Source: Candidatus Methanoplasma sp.
GTDB lineage: Archaea > Thermoplasmatota > Thermoplasmata > Methanomassiliicoccales > Methanomethylophilaceae
Length of the DNA stretch: 7,202 nt
Direction: 5' to 3'
Assembly: GCA_031274665.1 (NCBI GenBank)
Contig: JAISPV010000014.1
Span: 1-7,202 of the forward strand
The notes beneath the pieces are model-generated. The model ran no database searches and was not told where the DNA came from. It saw only the letters and a program-made list of their open reading frames with translations. Made by a program: the position numbers and the translations under genes. Of this stretch, positions 5,221 to 7,202 are shown piece after piece. Every line of letters starts with the position of its first letter. Position 1 is the stretch's first letter.

Positions 5221-6867
5221 TCATTCCAGATATGCGCCGTTGGCGCCGTTCGTAACTAGTTTCCTATAATTCTTCTGAACGCCGGTGACCGGGCGTTCGA
5301 TCACTTTTACTTTCGAAAGGCGCTCCCTCATCTCTTCGTCCGATATCTTCACGTTGAGTTTCCTGGCTGCGATGTCTATCTCTATCACATCGCCGTCTTT
5401 CAGCGCGGATATCGGGCCTTTCTCATATGCTTCCGGCGAGACATGGCCTATCGCCCCGCCCCTGGTCGCGCCAGAGAACCTTCCGTCCGTTATCAGTGCG
5501 ACCGATTCTCCGAGGCCCATTCCCATTATCAGACTTGTGGGGGACAGCATCTCCGGCATTCCCGGGGCTCCTTTCGGCCCTTCGTATCTAATGACCACGA
5601 CATCACCCGAAACTATCTTCCGGGAAGTTATCGCGTCCGTCGCATCCTTTTCGGAGTCGAACACCCTTGCTTTCCCCGTGAATCTCATCATCTTCTCGCT
5701 CACGGCCGCCTGCTTAACAACAGAGCCCTGCGGGGCAAGGTTCCCCTTCAGTATAGCTATCCCGCCCTGCTTGTGGTAGGGATCGTTCAAAGGCCTCAGG
5801 ATGTTGTCGTCCGTGACCTTCGCTTCCTCCGCTATCTCTTTGATGCTCTTTCCGCTCACGGTGGGAACGTCTTCGACGAAGTCCTTCAGCCTGTTCAGGA
5901 CCCCTGGCATTCCTCCCGCGTTATCCAGGTCGCGTATCGAGAATACCCCCGCCGGCCGCAGGCTTGTTATGTGCGGTATCTCCCGGGATATCTCGTCAAA
6001 AAGGTCCAGAGTGACGTTGCACCCGAAGTCCTTCGATATCGCCGGGATGTGCAGTGCGGTGTTGGTCGATCCTCCGATGGCCATGTCGACGCGGACGGCG
6101 TTCCTGAACGATGCCATCGAGACTATGTCCCTGGGTCTGATATTCTTCTTGACAAGCTCGACGATCTTCTTTCCGGTCTCCTTTGCTATCTTGAGCTTCT
6201 TCGCGTCCACCGCAAGGGATGTGCCGCATCCGGTCAGGCTTAATCCCAATACTTCGGTAAGGCACGCCATCGAGTTCGCCGTGAAAAGGCCGGAACAGCT
6301 CCCTCTCCCGGGGCATGCGGCGCATTCTATCGTTTTGACAAAATCCTCGTCGACCTTGCCGGCGGAATAGGAGCCGAGAGCCTCGAACACCGACTGAAGG
6401 TCCAGTTTCTCTTCGTTGATGTTCCCGGCCTCCATGGCGCCTCCGGTGATCAGTATCGCCGGAACGTTCATCCTTCCGGCTGCCATGAGCATTCCCGGCG
6501 TGACCTTGTCGCAGTTCGTCACTCCGACCCACCCGTCCAGCGCGTGGCCTTCTATCATCACTTCGCAGCAGTCGGATATCACTTCTCTGGATATGAGGGA
6601 GAACCTCATGCCGTTGTGGCCCATCGCGATACCGTCGCAGATCGCCGGGACGCCGAATGTGAACGGTCTCCCTCCCGCTTCGATTATCCCTTCTCTGACC
6701 GCCTCCACTATCTCGTTCAGATGAATATGGCCGGGTACGATGTCGTTCCATGAATTCGCTATTCCTATGAACGGCTTCTCAAAATCCTCGTCCGTCAGAC
6801 CGTCCGCTCTCAGCAGACTTCTGGCGGGTGCGCTCCCTATTCCTTTCCTGACGACATCGCTCCTCAT
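5221..6867 (-). CDS. ilvD: Dihydroxyacid dehydratase
   Basis: It dehydrates 2,3-dihydroxyisovalerate and 2,3-dihydroxy-3-methylvalerate to the 2-oxo acids that yield valine, leucine and isoleucine. The protein has 548 residues, typical for IlvD. Motifs: NSWNDIVPGHIHL (38-50), GIAMGHNGM (79-87), GVTNCDKVTPGM (115-126, C119), CAACPGRGSCSGLFTANSM (182-200, C191), AIGGSTNTALH (263-273), GPKGAPGMPEM (430-440) and DGRFSGATRGG (461-471). VPGH carries Gly where the three-cysteine [2Fe-2S] type has Cys. It therefore resembles the E. coli-type enzyme with an oxygen-labile [4Fe-4S] cluster, which would suit an anaerobe (inference). ATG 6867 begins the standard N-terminus (MRSDVVRKGI). It is a single gene convergent with aroC, only 6 bases apart, so the two 3' UTRs must overlap. 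Confidence 0.97.
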   Translation of the reverse strand: MRSDVVRKGIGSAPARSLLRADGLTDEDFEKPFIGIANSWNDIVPGHIHLNEIVEAVREGIIEAGGRPFTFGVPAICDGIAMGHNGMRFSLISREVISDCCEVMIEGHALDGWVGVTNCDKVTPGMLMAAGRMNVPAILITGGAMEAGNINEEKLDLQSVFEALGSYSAGKVDEDFVKTIECAACPGRGSCSGLFTANSMACLTEVLGLSLTGCGTSLAVDAKKLKIAKETGKKIVELVKKNIRPRDIVSMASFRNAVRVDMAIGGSTNTALHIPAISKDFGCNVTLDLFDEISREIPHITSLRPAGVFSIRDLDNAGGMPGVLNRLKDFVEDVPTVSGKSIKEIAEEAKVTDDNILRPLNDPYHKQGGIAILKGNLAPQGSVVKQAAVSEKMMRFTGKARVFDSEKDATDAITSRKIVSGDVVVIRYEGPKGAPGMPEMLSPTSLIMGMGLGESVALITDGRFSGATRGGAIGHVSPEAYEKGPISALKDGDVIEIDIAARKLNVKISDEEMRERLSKVKVIERPVTGVQKNYRKLVTNGANGAYLE

Positions 6868-6901
6868 GCAGATCGACCTATACTTTCTCTGAACAGGACT
6901 G

Positions 6902-6914
6902 TATGTAAATAATT
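6902..6914 (-). promoter_or_regulatory. Probable TATA region of ilvD
   Basis: Minus-strand AATTATTTACATA lies 35-47 bases upstream of the ilvD ATG. It predicts a start near 6882 and a leader of about 15 bases. It abuts the stop codon of the upstream gene remnant. No strong Shine-Dalgarno sequence is seen; an AGG occurs near the start. Confidence 0.4.
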
Positions 6915-6917
6915 ATC

Positions 6918-7049
6918 TTATGCCGTTTCATGATCTTCAAGAAGAAAATCGATTATATTCATGACCTTTATTCCTTTAAGGTCCTTGGGCGGATCCGGCT
7001 GGTTTGTGATTATCACTTTCGGATAGTTGTCCCCTGCCCGCAACTCCCA
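6918..7049 (-). pseudogene. C-terminal remnant of a DUF4143/COG1373-type AAA ATPase
   Basis: On the minus strand a 43-codon open frame between stops (TGA at 7052-7050, TAA at 6920-6918) reads like real protein: AGDNYPKVIITNQPDPP, then KDLKGIKVMNIIDFLLEDH near the end. The pattern D-N-Y-P-K-hydrophobic strand, spacer, G-I-K, N-hydrophobic-I-D-F-L-L is the usual C-terminal signature of archaeal and bacterial AAA ATPases with a DUF4143 domain. These are full genes of about 400 residues, often in variable or defence-like regions. The ATPase core, Walker motifs and a credible start are all absent, and the region upstream is AT-rich with stops in every frame. I read it as the 3' scar of a deleted gene. 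The family assignment is from memory of the pattern; a short young ORF is possible but less likely. Confidence 0.55.
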
Positions 7050-7097
7050 TCAAAAATACATCAGACATCCTCAAAACGAATTAAGAAACACAGTTAT

Positions 7098-7119
7098 TTT
7101 GTAAAATTCATTTTACAAA
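7098..7119. repeat. Perfect 10-bp palindrome with 2-bp centre (operator-like), in AT-rich spacer
   Basis: TTTGTAAAAT, then TC, then ATTTTACAAA form a perfect inverted repeat. A third copy of the half-site, ATTGTAAAAT, lies at 7137-7146; the two direct copies share 14 of 15 bases (7099-7113 and 7138-7152), 39 bases apart. The block sits upstream, in minus-strand sense, of the ATPase remnant. It would fit a dimeric repressor operator left from that gene's promoter. No T-tract follows the palindrome on either strand that would make a convincing terminator. Confidence 0.5.
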
Positions 7120-7172
7120 TAGTCAATTTATCGGCGATTGTAAAATTGATTTCATAACTTCATGACCGGAAC

Positions 7173-7202
7173 TCAGATCGACTTTTTGACGCGTCTCTCC
7201 GC
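7173..7202 (-). CDS. Possible last codons of a minus-strand gene entering from the right edge
   Basis: In one minus-strand frame the window edge reads AERRVKKSI followed by TGA (7175-7173). The basic, low-complexity tail and the return to a GC level like that of the genes suggest a C-terminus. Nine codons are too few for identification, and the frame could be open by chance. Confidence 0.3.
   Translation of the reverse strand, partial: AERRVKKSI

Noticed and set aside
5443..6243. 266-codon plus-strand open frame opposite ilvD
   Set aside because: Antisense shadow of ilvD: Arg/Ser/His-rich, no motif, no promoter.
6930..7157. 75-codon plus-strand frame in the right-hand AT-rich region
   Set aside because: Lys/Ile-rich composition follows from AT content, and it runs across the palindrome. 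The opposite strand carries the recognisable ATPase C-terminus.

Overview
The window reads as archaeal chromosome, most likely from the Thermoplasmata / Methanomassiliicoccales group (inference). The reasons are a GHMP-type archaeal shikimate kinase instead of bacterial AroK, TATA-box promoters with very short or absent leaders, and CRISPR repeats ending in a Cas12a (type V-A) crRNA handle. Cas12a is rare in archaea but is known from relatives such as Ca. Methanoplasma and Ca. Methanomethylophilus.

Layout. Positions 1-131 hold the visible end of a very small, odd Cas12a-type CRISPR array: two perfect repeats, two 20-nt guides and a decayed third repeat, followed by a T-tract. Positions 147-222 (minus strand) encode tRNA-Ala(UGC), facing the array. 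Then come a small GNAT-family acetyltransferase gene (minus) and, divergently, a tight four-gene shikimate operon (plus, 751-5214): aroDE fusion, archaeal shikimate kinase, aroA and aroC. Every junction in the operon is a stop/start overlap. Together these genes convert 3-dehydroquinate to chorismate, the precursor of Phe, Tyr and Trp. The genes that make dehydroquinate are not in the window. ilvD (dihydroxyacid dehydratase, branched-chain amino acid synthesis) converges on aroC with a 6-bp gap. The last 335 bases are AT-rich accessory DNA: a C-terminal remnant of what looks like a DUF4143/COG1373 AAA ATPase gene, a perfect 10-bp palindrome with an extra half-site, and perhaps the last codons of another minus-strand gene.

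The most remarkable feature is at the left end. Both CRISPR guides read, base for base in register, as positions 36-55 of a tRNA-Ala(UGC). Both resemble the tRNA-Ala gene next door (15/20 and 16/20 matches; guide 1 has a perfect 9-nt seed). In that gene the matching site is preceded immediately by TTTG, a canonical Cas12a PAM. The differences fall only at tRNA positions that normally vary, so the guides look derived from, or aimed at, a family of tRNA-Ala genes. This could be a tRNA-directed Cas12a mini-array used for regulation, for defence against elements that integrate in tRNA genes, or for element homing. The sequence left of position 1 is needed to tell which.
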